NCBI GenBank assembly: GCA_947504035.1
Contig: CANNGA010000005.1
Location: 186,001 to 250,000, forward strand
DNA from: an uncultured Flavobacteriaceae bacterium
GTDB taxonomy: Bacteria > Bacteroidota > Bacteroidia > Flavobacteriales > Flavobacteriaceae
DNA length: 64,000 nucleotides
Reading direction: 5' to 3'
The notes below the pieces were generated by a model. The model saw only the letters and a program-made list of their open reading frames with translations. It was not told the origin of the DNA and searched no databases. Of the stretch, positions 1 to 8,400 are shown one piece after another. The translations under genes were made by a program, and so were the position numbers. Position 1 is the first letter of the stretch. Each line of letters starts with the position of its first letter.

Positions 1-249
1 TTTACCACTAAACGATCTCAAAACACTATATATGACAGCACAAAAGTAACGTTTAAACCCTTGAGTGATGACGAAATTAACTACTATATCGACACGTATA
101 AACCATTTGATAAAGCAGGTGCTTATGGTATTCAAGATTGGATAGGACAAATTGGAGTTACCAAAATAGAAGGTTCCTATTTTAATGTTATGGGGTTGCC
201 TGTGCATCTTGTTTACAAAACGTTAAACGCTATGGTTACTGCAATTTAA
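1..249 (+). CDS. maf: Maf-family nucleotide pyrophosphatase, C-terminal part
   Basis: The reading frame is open from base 1 and ends at 249, so only the last 82 residues of the protein are present. Near the front it reads FKPLSDDEINYYIDTYKPFD, followed by KAGAYGIQDWIG and IEGSYFNVMGLP. These are the conserved C-terminal Maf/HAM1-type motifs that bind the nucleotide base and phosphate. Maf proteins hydrolyse non-canonical nucleoside triphosphates in the cytoplasm. The start codon lies upstream of the window; an ATG-like start inside the window is not needed because the homology continues to the left edge. Confidence 0.93.
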   Translation, partial: FTTKRSQNTIYDSTKVTFKPLSDDEINYYIDTYKPFDKAGAYGIQDWIGQIGVTKIEGSYFNVMGLPVHLVYKTLNAMVTAI

Positions 250-280
250 GTTTGTATTTTTATAAGAGAAAATCACCATT

Positions 281-1210
281 ATGAAAAGATTACGTTATAA
301 TAGCTATGCGGTTCTATGTGTTGCTCTATGTGCCATGTTATGCAACGCTTGTAAAGATGCAACTTCCTCTAAACGGGAACCGCTCTTAGCCATAAACACT
401 ACTGAAATAAAAGAAAAAGCACCAACACCTTTAACAGAAACTTTTAAAGCTTATTGGTATGCAGGACAAGCAGAATTAACATCTTACAAATTAGAACAGG
501 CCCGTTATGGAGAAATCCGTGAAGGTCATGCAATGTTAATTTATGTTACTGAAAATTTTCTACCACAGCTACAAGTAAAAGCCGATTATCCAAACGCCAA
601 AAACATTCCTGTTTTAAAACTCAACAGTACAAAGAAATTCAACACAGGTATTTACCCCTATTCTATCATGCAAAGCACATTCTACCCTGTGGCAAATACC
701 CAACATGCGTTAAAAGTGTCCAGTAGCATGCAAGAATGGTGTGGCCATGTGTATGCCCAACTTAACAACAAAACGCAATTTGAAATCACCTCGCATTCTT
801 ACTTTGAAGGTGAGGCCGATAAAGCCTATCAAATCAATAAAGCCACTTTAGAAAACGAATTGTGGGTACAACTTCGCATAGATCCAAAATCGTTACCTGT
901 AGGTGCTATTTCATGCATCCCCGCTTTTGAATATACCCGTTTAAAACACAAACCCATTAAAGCTTATAATGCTAACGCCTCACGTAACAAAAACACCTAC
1001 AGCTTAACCTATCCTGAATTAAATAGAACTTTAAGCATTACATTTAATCCCGATTTCCCTTATGATATTTTAGGTTGGGAAGAAACATTTGTAAGTGGTA
1101 CTAAAACCCTAACCACTAAAGCGACTAAGCTTAAAACTATAAAGGCCCCTTATTGGCAAAAAAACCACAATAAGGATCAAGCACTTAGAGATCGTTTACT
1201 TCTAAATTAA
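281..1210 (+). CDS. Lipoprotein, 309 aa, Maf-neighbour family of unknown function
   Basis: The first 24 residues form a lipoprotein signal (basic start, hydrophobic stretch, lipobox-like MLCNAC), so the mature protein should be anchored by Cys24, probably at the outer membrane. No catalytic motif is recognised. The middle contains a WCGHVYAQL segment and many aromatic residues, consistent with a periplasmic beta-rich domain. It begins 31 bp after the maf stop and is probably cotranscribed. Flavobacterial copies of this family are often labelled septum formation inhibitor Maf, apparently by neighbourhood rather than homology, since no Maf motif is present. Function unknown. Confidence 0.75.
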   Translation: MKRLRYNSYAVLCVALCAMLCNACKDATSSKREPLLAINTTEIKEKAPTPLTETFKAYWYAGQAELTSYKLEQARYGEIREGHAMLIYVTENFLPQLQVKADYPNAKNIPVLKLNSTKKFNTGIYPYSIMQSTFYPVANTQHALKVSSSMQEWCGHVYAQLNNKTQFEITSHSYFEGEADKAYQINKATLENELWVQLRIDPKSLPVGAISCIPAFEYTRLKHKPIKAYNANASRNKNTYSLTYPELNRTLSITFNPDFPYDILGWEETFVSGTKTLTTKATKLKTIKAPYWQKNHNKDQALRDRLLLN

Positions 1211-1229
1211 ATTGTTAAAAATTTGCGTG

Positions 1230-1237
1230 TATATTTG
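1230..1237 (+). promoter_or_regulatory. Candidate Bacteroidota -7 element (TATATTTG) for mscS-corA
   Basis: TATATTTG matches the Bacteroidota -7 consensus TAnnTTTG and lies 23 bp before the MscS start codon. A TTG about 16 bp upstream could serve as the -33 element. It suggests that mscS and corA form their own transcription unit. Confidence 0.45.
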
Positions 1238-1260
1238 TTGTTATAATAGCCAAGATTAAA

Positions 1261-1809
1261 ATGACAAATTTTTTTAACGTTTATAAAGACCAACTAATTA
1301 GTACTACAATTTTAATTGTCGTTCTGTTTTGTATTGGGGCTATCACAAACCTTCTTGTTAAAAAAATAGGCACGCGTAATCATATAAATGAAGCTAGAAT
1401 TAGCCTTATTTGTCGTTATGTGAGTGTGAGTTTATTTCTAATTGGTGCTTTAATAGAGGGCTTTATACTTGGTGCAAGATTTGAAGATATTGCCGTTATA
1501 TTTTCTTCTGTGTTTGCCATTCTTGGCATCGCTTTGTTTGCGGTATGGTCTATTTTAAGCAACGTTACATCTGGTATTATCATGTTTTTTAACTTCCCGT
1601 ATAAAATAGGAGATAAAATAGAAATCCATGATAAAGATTTTCCTATTAAAGCAATTATAGAAGATATTAGAGCCTTTCATTTGCATTTGAAGTTAGAAAA
1701 TGGCGATTTTGTTACCTATCCTAATAACCTTATGCTACAAAAAGCGGTAACACTTGTAGAAAAAGACGCTATTGAAAATGATGCTGATGACGGAAAAGAC
1801 GCCATTTAA
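1261..1809 (+). CDS. Small MscS-type mechanosensitive ion channel
   Basis: This is a 182-residue protein with three predicted membrane segments (about residues 12-30, 48-68 and 76-98). The third is followed by a Gly/Ala-rich pore-like helix (ILSNVTSGIIMFFNFPYKIGDKIEI), typical of the MscS family. The short beta domain after it (about 110-165) matches the MscS middle-beta domain, but the usual C-terminal alpha/beta domain is absent. The family releases solutes or ions on membrane tension. The stop codon is directly followed by the corA start, so the two are translationally close. The tail is acidic (DADDGKDA). Confidence 0.85.
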   Translation: MTNFFNVYKDQLISTTILIVVLFCIGAITNLLVKKIGTRNHINEARISLICRYVSVSLFLIGALIEGFILGARFEDIAVIFSSVFAILGIALFAVWSILSNVTSGIIMFFNFPYKIGDKIEIHDKDFPIKAIIEDIRAFHLHLKLENGDFVTYPNNLMLQKAVTLVEKDAIENDADDGKDAI

Positions 1810-1810
1810 A

Positions 1811-2875
1811 ATGATAAAAAGAACTAAAGCTGCCTCCAAACAATTAGGGCAAATTCCTGGCAGTGTGATTTACACAGGACAAAATCCTAAAGAAGAATTA
1901 TACATTGAAGTATTCGATTACGACAAAACGCATTGTGATGCTCTAGAACTTGACAGCATTGAGGAAAGCTTTAAGTATAAACTTACCGACTCTGTCACTT
2001 GGATAAACTTAAACGGTCTTAATCATGTTAAACAGATAGAAAAATTAGGAATCCATTACGAACTTCACCCTTTGGTTTTAGAAGATATTGTAAATATATC
2101 GCAACGCCCTAAAATTGATGACTACGACTCCTATTTATTTATTGCTTTAAAAATGCTGTATTACAATGCTTCTGGTGTCATTACTTCAGAACAAGTTAGC
2201 TTTGTATTAGGCAAAAACTACGTACTTAGTTTCCAAGAAGCGGAAGGTGATGTTTTTGATAGCGTTAGAGAGCGTATACAAAAAGCAAAAGGGCGTATTC
2301 GAAATATGCGTTCAGATTATTTATTATATGTTTTAATAGATGCCATTGTAGACTATTATTTTAATGTTGTTGAAATTTTAGGAGATAAAATAGAAACCTT
2401 AGAATCTCAAATTTTTGATGGCGCTGTGGAAGAAAATACCAGTAGAGACATTCAAAATTTAAAACGAGAAGTTCTTCGCGTACGTCGGGCCATTTTTCCG
2501 CTTAGGGAAATGATAGGTCGCATTGAAAAAAATGAAACACCGCTTATACAAAAAAAGATAATTACCTATTATAAAGACATTCATGACCACCTTGTACAAG
2601 TTTCTGAAAATATAGATATCTATCGCGAAATGATATGGAGTTTAATGGATATGTATATGACGACAATTAGTAATAAAATGAATGAGGTTATGAAGGTACT
2701 TACCATTATGGCTTCTATTTTTATCCCTCTTACATTTATTGCTGGGGTGTATGGGATGAACTTTCAACATATGCCAGAATTACAATCACCATATGGCTAT
2801 TATATCGTTTGGGGCGTTATGGCACTTATTTTTATAGGAATGCTTTATTACTTCAAACGAAAAAAATGGCTGTAA
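1811..2875 (+). CDS. corA: CorA family magnesium/cobalt transporter
   Basis: The protein is 354 aa from the ATG at 1811, one base after the MscS stop. A longer frame starts at 1772 inside mscS but adds only non-conserved residues. The long cytoplasmic N-terminal domain is followed by two C-terminal membrane helices (about 295-315 and 328-346) with the family signature YGMN between them in the periplasmic loop, and it ends with a basic tail (FKRKKWL). It would import Mg2+ or Co2+ as a pentamer in the inner membrane. Length and motif are normal for the family. Confidence 0.93.
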   Translation: MIKRTKAASKQLGQIPGSVIYTGQNPKEELYIEVFDYDKTHCDALELDSIEESFKYKLTDSVTWINLNGLNHVKQIEKLGIHYELHPLVLEDIVNISQRPKIDDYDSYLFIALKMLYYNASGVITSEQVSFVLGKNYVLSFQEAEGDVFDSVRERIQKAKGRIRNMRSDYLLYVLIDAIVDYYFNVVEILGDKIETLESQIFDGAVEENTSRDIQNLKREVLRVRRAIFPLREMIGRIEKNETPLIQKKIITYYKDIHDHLVQVSENIDIYREMIWSLMDMYMTTISNKMNEVMKVLTIMASIFIPLTFIAGVYGMNFQHMPELQSPYGYYIVWGVMALIFIGMLYYFKRKKWL

Positions 2876-3269
2876 GCGATACCTAACGTCACATCTACAT
2901 CTCCGTTTATAATTTTTTTATGGAAACTCAACGGTTTCTCAACTTCTTAAACTAATAAAATCATTGCGTTAAAGAGGTTTGATGTGTTCTTTGTTACTGG
3001 TTACTAAAATCTGTAAAAAAAAAAATACGGTTCTAGATCGAAACATTAAGACTGTACGTCTACAATAGCAACGCATGTACCGCAGTTAATGCTTTTATTC
3101 AAGAAAATGCAACATGAGTGTAAGGATTACAACATTTTTATCATATAAAATAAAGCGTTCTAATCTATCATATCCTTAATTTTATTGTTGTATGTATACC
3201 AAGCTATATGCCACTAGATGTAGTGCTATAGTACACAATAATTACAATGTTATTTTAAAACTAAATACT
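2876..3269 (+). other. Non-coding gap after corA
   Basis: About 390 bp of AT-rich sequence with an A11 run near 3015. No convincing gene or clear terminator was seen. A frame opens upstream of the small gene at 3270 (from 3192), but its first 26 residues look like read-through of intergenic DNA. Confidence 0.4.
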
Positions 3270-3494
3270 ATGAACAAAGGAATTAAGACGCTTATATACT
3301 GTATTAGCTTTTTTGCACTTCAAAATGCCCTCTTCCCTTTAAATACAACTCTTAAAATTACTGTACCAAATGCAACACATAGCGTTGCTGTTTATAGCTC
3401 CATGACATCTTACAATGTCACAATAGCTGATGTCTCGCTTCTTATACAAGAACAAGATAACAAGTTTAAGAAAAAGCGCATTCCTGCTACTTAA
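3270..3494 (+). CDS. Small possible secreted protein, 74 aa, uncertain
   Basis: From the ATG at 3270 the frame gives MNKGIKTLIYCISFFALQNA, a plausible signal peptide, followed by about 50 residues with no recognised domain and a basic end (KFKKKRIPAT). An upstream ATG at 3192 in the same frame would put non-hydrophobic residues before the signal and is less likely. Bases 4895-5020 look like a decayed relative of the beginning of this gene (same spacing of CTTATA, TTTTTT and CAAAATGC words). It may be a real small gene or a chance frame. Confidence 0.35.
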   Translation: MNKGIKTLIYCISFFALQNALFPLNTTLKITVPNATHSVAVYSSMTSYNVTIADVSLLIQEQDNKFKKKRIPAT

Positions 3495-3793
3495 TTTATC
3501 TATTGGTTACTTTTGCAATAAGATTTGTTCTAGTTACAATACTTCTAATATTCCTTTTTAAGAATACGTCATTATATCCTCATATAGCTTATCAATATTT
3601 TGTACTATTCTTTCAATTTTATTTTTATGCTGCCAGGAAACCATGGTAAAATCCCCGTTGCTTTAAATTGCTTATGATATCTGTTGATATCATACATCTT
3701 ACCTGAAATTCTATGTTTAGCAGACTTGGTAATACTTACACACTAAACTTTGAGGCTTATAGAGCCACTTTATCCATTTTATTTCTTGCTGAA

Positions 3794-4003
3794 CTAGTTA
3801 TTCTCGTTCGTTTCGTCAATTAGCGTAATAGTCAGCTTATTTTTTTGTTGCGTAATTGTAATTTCTTTTCCAATTTCAAATCCAAGTTCTTTCAGCCATT
3901 TTCCTTGAAGTCGAATTTCAGGAACAATCGCGTAACTACCCCATTCTCGAGGTTGATATTTTTGATAGATTTTTAGTTTTCTAAATCGGCTCATTAAGCT
4001 CAT
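3794..4003 (-). CDS. SymE-like (AbrB-fold) small protein
   Basis: This 69-residue protein contains RKLKIYQKYQPREWG, then VPEIRLQGKWLKELGF and a hydrophobic KLTITL end. The pattern matches the SymE family: a SpoVT/AbrB-like fold repurposed as a toxin or nucleic-acid-binding protein in E. coli. I place the start at the ATG at 4003; the frame is open further upstream but crosses the operator palindrome. An XRE regulator is encoded divergently about 50 bp away, so the pair may act as toxin and antitoxin. In E. coli the partner is an antisense RNA, which I cannot judge here. Confidence 0.7.
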   Translation of the reverse strand: MSLMSRFRKLKIYQKYQPREWGSYAIVPEIRLQGKWLKELGFEIGKEITITQQKNKLTITLIDETNENN

Positions 4004-4004
4004 G

Positions 4005-4018
4005 TTCGTTATTGCGAA
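4005..4018. promoter_or_regulatory. Operator 1 of the SymE/XRE divergent promoter
   Basis: TTCGTTATTGCGAA, extended by G and C to a 16-bp inverted repeat with arms GTTCG and CGAAC. It abuts the proposed SymE start codon. A second copy of the pattern lies 40 bp away (4045-4058), as expected for a dimeric XRE repressor binding two sites on the same side of the helix, roughly four turns apart. Confidence 0.55.
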
Positions 4019-4044
4019 CACAATATATAAATAATTTATCGAAA

Positions 4045-4058
4045 TTCGGTATAGTGAA
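4045..4058. promoter_or_regulatory. Operator 2 of the SymE/XRE divergent promoter
   Basis: TTCGGTATAGTGAA shares the pattern TTCG-n-TAT-n-G-Y-GAA with operator 1. It overlaps the GTG codon proposed as the XRE start, which would give tight autorepression. Confidence 0.5.
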
Positions 4059-4275
4059 CACGAAAGACTCAAAATATTTTCAAAAATTAGGTGCTAAAAT
4101 CAAGCAACGACGTGAAGAAAAAGAGATTGACCAAAAGTCATTTGCTTTTGATTGTGAAATTGGTCGTACTCAATTATATATGATAGAAAAAGGCAGAACA
4201 AATCCACGCTTACTTACTTTGATGAAAATTGCTGATGGGCTTGAACTATCGATAGATGAACTTTTAAAAATATAA
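4054..4275 (+). CDS. XRE-family helix-turn-helix regulator
   Basis: The 73-residue protein is almost entirely one HTH_3/Cro-C1 domain: LGAKIKQRREEKEIDQKSFA is helix 1-2, and the recognition part follows as IGRTQLYMIEKGRTNPRLLTL. It ends IADGLELSIDELLKI, typical of short C-protein or antitoxin-like regulators. Two starts are possible: GTG at 4054 or TTG at 4012 (87 aa). I prefer GTG because the extra residues of the longer form are not part of the fold. It should bind the two palindromes just upstream and control itself and the SymE-like gene. Confidence 0.8.
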   Translation: MNTKDSKYFQKLGAKIKQRREEKEIDQKSFAFDCEIGRTQLYMIEKGRTNPRLLTLMKIADGLELSIDELLKI

Positions 4276-4393
4276 TGACACTAACTCTCTTAGTTTTTAT
4301 AAAAAAGGGACAATATCATAATCAAATACTATAATTTAGTTTTCATTATTTTAATTGCTTTCAACGATTTTATCACAACTGCTAATACGTTGT

Positions 4394-4801
4394 TTATTCA
4401 AAATCTTTTTCAATTAAAGTCAATTTGTACTCTACTTCATCCAATGAAAAAAAACTGCTTTTTAACACCTTATAGTTCCAGTTTTTTCGATTAAATATAG
4501 CCTTTACCAAGATTCGATGATCCATTTTTACAATTATCGTATCTATCCTATTAAGAAAATTGCTTCCTTTATCGTGAGCATTTCCGATTTCTCCATATTC
4601 CCTAATTAATGATTTCGTTCTGGGTTTTAATTCAACTATATTTTTAGTGTCTTTTTCAGTTGTATTTCTATTTTCATATTTCAATAATGACTTAATTTCC
4701 AAATCGGATTCAGTTCTGTTTTCAACAACGTATTTATTTATTACTCCAGGGTCACAAGAAGTAAAAATCATTATAAGTAGAATTGAAATTATTATTTTCA
4801 T
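4394..4801 (-). CDS. Hypothetical lipoprotein, 135 aa
   Basis: The N-terminus MKIIISILLIMIFTSC is a clear lipoprotein signal with the lipid-anchored Cys at residue 16. The rest is charged and soluble, with a VVENRTESDLEIK strand followed by several beta-like segments. No family is recognised. It is alone on the minus strand and separated from its neighbours by AT-rich DNA, suggesting an accessory gene. It has no visible link to the SymE/XRE pair besides proximity. Confidence 0.6.
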   Translation of the reverse strand: MKIIISILLIMIFTSCDPGVINKYVVENRTESDLEIKSLLKYENRNTTEKDTKNIVELKPRTKSLIREYGEIGNAHDKGSNFLNRIDTIIVKMDHRILVKAIFNRKNWNYKVLKSSFFSLDEVEYKLTLIEKDFE

Positions 4802-5137
4802 TTGTTTTACAGTTGTATAATGGTTATCAATATTAAATTAATCCTCGTAATTCACATGTTTTAAGTTGCAACAAATATTAAGACACCATATCCTAGACAG
4901 CTTATAAGTATTTTGTGTTTTTTACAATTACAAAATGCATTCATAAACTCAATAAAAATAGTTTTATAGTTTAAGATTAATGTATCACATAGCAGTATAT
5001 ACCCCTAAAATTCATCTAGGTGCAGACAGACCATTATTTATAGCATGACTCTTAGAACAGTTAACCCTATTAAACACTTAGAACAACGCCTTAAATCTAT
5101 TGTTTAAAGCGGTATTTAAAAAATTATAACAAAAAAA
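4802..5137. other. Non-coding gap with a decayed gene remnant
   Basis: No intact gene. Bases about 4895-5020 resemble the start of the small gene at 3270, with shared words CTTATA, TTTTTTgCA/ACA, CAAAATGC and CACATAGC in the same order, but the frame is full of stops. The segment near 5038 (TATAGCATGACTCTTAGAAC) has a close match near 11565, suggesting a short dispersed intergenic repeat. Confidence 0.35.
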
Positions 5138-5155
5138 TCCCGCCTTTCGGCGGGA
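5138..5155 (-). terminator. Rho-independent terminator of the nrt operon
   Basis: CCCGCC-TTTC-GGCGGG forms a GC-rich stem. On the minus strand it is followed by a run of seven T. It lies 75 bp past the stop of the last nrt-operon gene. Confidence 0.9.
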
Positions 5156-5229
5156 CAAAAATTGGAATGTCTTATTAATTAACACTACATTATAATTTGA
5201 TTTCCAATTTATTGAACACAGAATCTTAA

Positions 5230-6498
5230 TTATTTTGTTCCGTTGAAAAACTTAGGCTTAATAACTAACATCGCCCAAGCCCAGTTTTGGATATCTTTAA
5301 CACCTGGTATATCTGAAATATCGCTTGGCTCGAAGAAGTGAGAATACCCTCCTACTAATTTGAAACCTTTGAATTGCTTCGCTAATACTAAATCTATTTC
5401 AGTACCTAAATCTTTACTATCGAAAGCATCAAAATCAGAATGTTCTGTGAAATAGTGTCCAGATACTGTCACCCCTACACCAGAGATTTTTGTTTTATAC
5501 GTAATTTGTAAATCTTTTAATCCACCAGCATTACCATGGTTCCCTACATAAAATCTATCGATTAAACCGTTAAATGCGTGGTTTGTTCCATACAATGGAA
5601 AGAACGCTGCAGATTCGCTATTTCTACCAGAGATCACTTCGTAAGTTACACCAAACCAATTGTTATCATCAGCTTTATATCCTGCTGCTATACTTGCTAA
5701 AAATGCACCTTCTACATCTACACCTCCTAAACGTTCACCTTCTTGAATGAATAGGTTAGATGTTAATTTTAAATTACCTACTTTATAATCTGCATGTAAA
5801 CCTGCTGTGATTAAACTTGACTTATTTGCAGGATCTTCTGCTTCTGCATTAATTGGGTTGTTAGGATCTTGAAAAGTATTAACCAATCCTAATACAGAAA
5901 TATTAAAACCACCATATTTCTTATTAGCTCTTAAGAAGCCCATATCTCTATAAGAAAATAACGCAGACGTTCCAAATACTTCGTCTGTCGTAGTATTTAA
6001 AGAACCACCAATGTCTAAACTGTATCCGTTATTAGCGTACTTGTAGATCGCTGCATCGTGAGTTCTGGCCTGTTGTGCCCATCCAAGACCCCCTAAGATT
6101 CTTTGATCGTCATAAGATAATGGCAAACGTCCTAGTTTTAAGCTCGAATTTGCACCTAATTTTAAATCTGCCCAAGCTTCTTGAACTCTAAAATTACCAT
6201 TACCTGCCGCTGATATTTGTGGTCTATCACCAAAAGCAAAAACTTCTTGAAGACTTGTAAATACAGTATACGTGTCTGTTTTGTACTTTGCTTTAATTGC
6301 TGCTCTAACTGTAGTTCTTATAAAACCTTCGTCTGCATCTGTAGCGGTTTGTGCAGGAAATGACCCCCCTGTAAAGTTACCTCCATTACCAAAGTATTCT
6401 GAACGTGGTCTAAACTCACCTTCTAATGTAAATTGTGCTTGCGAAAATTGAACTGCCAATAAAGCCATTAGGGCTAGTATAATGTATTGCTTTCTCAT
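5230..6498 (-). CDS. Outer-membrane beta-barrel (alginate_exp-type porin) of the nitrate operon
   Basis: 422 residues beginning with a signal peptide (cleavage after VQFSQAQ). The mature start FTLEGEFRPRSEYFGNG is typical of alginate-export-family barrels. The rest alternates polar and hydrophobic residues in many short strands with Gly/Asn turns, and the C-terminus is FFNGTK. It is the last gene of the nrtABCD series, about 130 bp after nrtD, and ends before a strong terminator. By position it is likely the outer-membrane channel that lets nitrate or a similar anion reach NrtA; the substrate is inferred from context only. Confidence 0.75.
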   Translation of the reverse strand: MRKQYIILALMALLAVQFSQAQFTLEGEFRPRSEYFGNGGNFTGGSFPAQTATDADEGFIRTTVRAAIKAKYKTDTYTVFTSLQEVFAFGDRPQISAAGNGNFRVQEAWADLKLGANSSLKLGRLPLSYDDQRILGGLGWAQQARTHDAAIYKYANNGYSLDIGGSLNTTTDEVFGTSALFSYRDMGFLRANKKYGGFNISVLGLVNTFQDPNNPINAEAEDPANKSSLITAGLHADYKVGNLKLTSNLFIQEGERLGGVDVEGAFLASIAAGYKADDNNWFGVTYEVISGRNSESAAFFPLYGTNHAFNGLIDRFYVGNHGNAGGLKDLQITYKTKISGVGVTVSGHYFTEHSDFDAFDSKDLGTEIDLVLAKQFKGFKLVGGYSHFFEPSDISDIPGVKDIQNWAWAMLVIKPKFFNGTK

Positions 6499-6632
6499 GT
6501 TTTCTTGTTTTAAAGTTTAATTTTTGTTTGTTACTAATTAATATAAAGTCATAAATAATGTGAGAGTATGACAATCTCTTAATGCTTTGGTTTTAAGATA
6601 CGACTAAGATTAGTGCTAACAGGATCAATTGA

Positions 6633-7457
6633 TTAGTGCTCTAAAAAGTCTATCAAATGTTTTCTGTACGTGTAATAGTCATCATGTTCTAGCACCGATT
6701 TTCGTGTTCTTGGCCTTTTGAAATCTATATCTAAGATATCCCCTATTTTTGCTTTTGGTCCACTAGTCATCATTACAACGCGATCTGCTAAAAATATGGC
6801 CTCATCAACATCGTGGGTAATCATAACTGCTGTGATTTTCTCTTTGTTCCAAATCTCAATAAGAATATCTTGTAATTCTCCTCTTGTTAAAGAATCTAAC
6901 ATTCCAAAAGGTTCGTCTAATAACAGTACTTTAGGCTTAATTGCAAATGCTCTTGCAATTCCTACGCGCTGTTGCATCCCTTGAGATAACTCGGAAGCCC
7001 GTTTATGAAACGCGTCTTCTAAACCTACTTTTTGCAGGTAATACTTAGCGATATCATTACGTTGCCCTTTTGTAGCATGAGGAAATACTTGATTTACACC
7101 CAATAATACATTTTGTAAAGCGGTCATCCATGGCATTAAACTTGGTGCCTGAAAAATAACCCCTCGGTCTGGCCCTGGGCCTTTAATATTCTTTCCTAAG
7201 ACAGAAATACTACCTCCTGAAATTTCGTTTAATCCGGCTATCATAGAAAGCATTGTGGTCTTTCCACAACCCGAATGCCCGATAATAGTCACAAACTCTT
7301 CTTTTCGAATTTGAAGGTTTAAATCTTCAAGAACGACATAATCTCCTTTTGGTGTTGGGTATACTTTTTTTAATTTTTTTAAATCTAGCATGACCTCCTT
7401 AGAAGGAAAAGTGCTTGTATTTGTAAAACTTGGGGTATCTTTTATAATAGTACTCAT
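6633..7457 (-). CDS. nrtD: Nitrate ABC transporter ATP-binding protein (NrtD type)
   Basis: 274 aa with all ABC motifs: Walker [10 protein letters not shown] (about residue 58), Q-loop [10 protein letters not shown], signature LSQGMQQR and Walker [13 protein letters not shown], followed by the H-loop ITHDVDEA. The MPW after the Q-loop and the C-terminal FKRPRTR segment are typical of nitrate/sulfonate/taurine importers (NrtC/NrtD, SsuB, TauB). It lies 8 bp downstream of its sister ATPase. The two probably form a heterodimer on the inner face of NrtB. Confidence 0.88.
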   Translation of the reverse strand: MSTIIKDTPSFTNTSTFPSKEVMLDLKKLKKVYPTPKGDYVVLEDLNLQIRKEEFVTIIGHSGCGKTTMLSMIAGLNEISGGSISVLGKNIKGPGPDRGVIFQAPSLMPWMTALQNVLLGVNQVFPHATKGQRNDIAKYYLQKVGLEDAFHKRASELSQGMQQRVGIARAFAIKPKVLLLDEPFGMLDSLTRGELQDILIEIWNKEKITAVMITHDVDEAIFLADRVVMMTSGPKAKIGDILDIDFKRPRTRKSVLEHDDYYTYRKHLIDFLEH

Positions 7458-7465
7458 GGCGTTCT

Positions 7466-8314
7466 TTATTTAAATTGATTAACAAAATCTTTAGGACTTA
7501 ATTCTGGAAGTACAAACTCTTCCTTAGCTTGAGATTTTCGTTCATCTCCTATGTCCATTAAGTACTCGATAATAGCATTTCTTGTTTCCTTGAAGTTCGC
7601 ATTATCGTTCATTTCTGTTTTATCACGCGGACGCTCGATATCTATTTTAAATTCAGGCCCTAGAGTGGCGTTCGGCCCTGGTCGTAATGGTATGATACGG
7701 TCTGCCATATATATGCCCTCATCTACATCGTTGGTAATAAGTAAAGCCGTGCGCTTATCTTTCCCCCAAATGTTTAAAATTTCATCTTGAAGATTCCCCC
7801 GTGTTAGTGCATCTAGTGCTCCTAAAGGTTCATCCATAATGATCATTTCAGGTTTCATGGCCAAAGCCCTTGCTACAGCAACACGCTGGCGCATACCACC
7901 CGATAATTCTTTCGGTCTTTTATTTATAGCTGGTGTTAAACTTACCATTTCTACATAAGCAGATACGATCTCGTTCAGCTCCTTTTTGCTCTTTTTAGGA
8001 AATGCTTCTTTAACCGCCATAAAGACATTCTGCCCTACGGTTAACCAAGGTAATAAAGAGTAATTTTGAAAAATCACACCACGTTCGTGGCTTGTGCCCT
8101 GTACAGGTACACCTTTATATAACACTTCTCCCTTTGTTGGCTCTAGTAAACCGTTAATTAAGTTTACCAATGTCGTTTTACCGCTTCCTGTAAATCCTAC
8201 AATTGCTACAAATTCACCTTCTTCTATCGATAAGTTGATATTAGACAACACCTCTGTTGCATTATCACCTTGCCCATACGTTTTATGTATATTATTTAAC
8301 TCTAAGTATGCCAT
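7466..8314 (-). CDS. nrtC: Nitrate ABC transporter ATP-binding protein (NrtC type, no fused sensor domain)
   Basis: 282 aa with Walker [11 protein letters not shown]-loop [10 protein letters not shown], signature LSGGMRQR and Walker [13 protein letters not shown], then ITNDVDEG with Asn in place of the usual H-loop His. Loss of that His suggests one ATP site of the NrtC/NrtD dimer is weak, as in other asymmetric ABC pairs. Unlike cyanobacterial NrtC, it lacks the C-terminal NrtA-like nitrate-sensing domain. It sits between nrtB and nrtD in the same operon. Confidence 0.88.
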   Translation of the reverse strand: MAYLELNNIHKTYGQGDNATEVLSNINLSIEEGEFVAIVGFTGSGKTTLVNLINGLLEPTKGEVLYKGVPVQGTSHERGVIFQNYSLLPWLTVGQNVFMAVKEAFPKKSKKELNEIVSAYVEMVSLTPAINKRPKELSGGMRQRVAVARALAMKPEMIIMDEPLGALDALTRGNLQDEILNIWGKDKRTALLITNDVDEGIYMADRIIPLRPGPNATLGPEFKIDIERPRDKTEMNDNANFKETRNAIIEYLMDIGDERKSQAKEEFVLPELSPKDFVNQFK

Positions 8315-8400
8315 TTTCTTTGATTTAAGCGTTTATTCGTTTTATTGTTTAATCCTAATTTAGATGAAACAATTTCTAACAAATTAACAGTTCAACATTA

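Noticed and set aside
1772-2875. Longer CorA starting at 1772
   Set aside because: The extra residues come from another frame of the end of mscS; the ATG at 1811 is directly after the mscS stop and gives a normal N-terminus.
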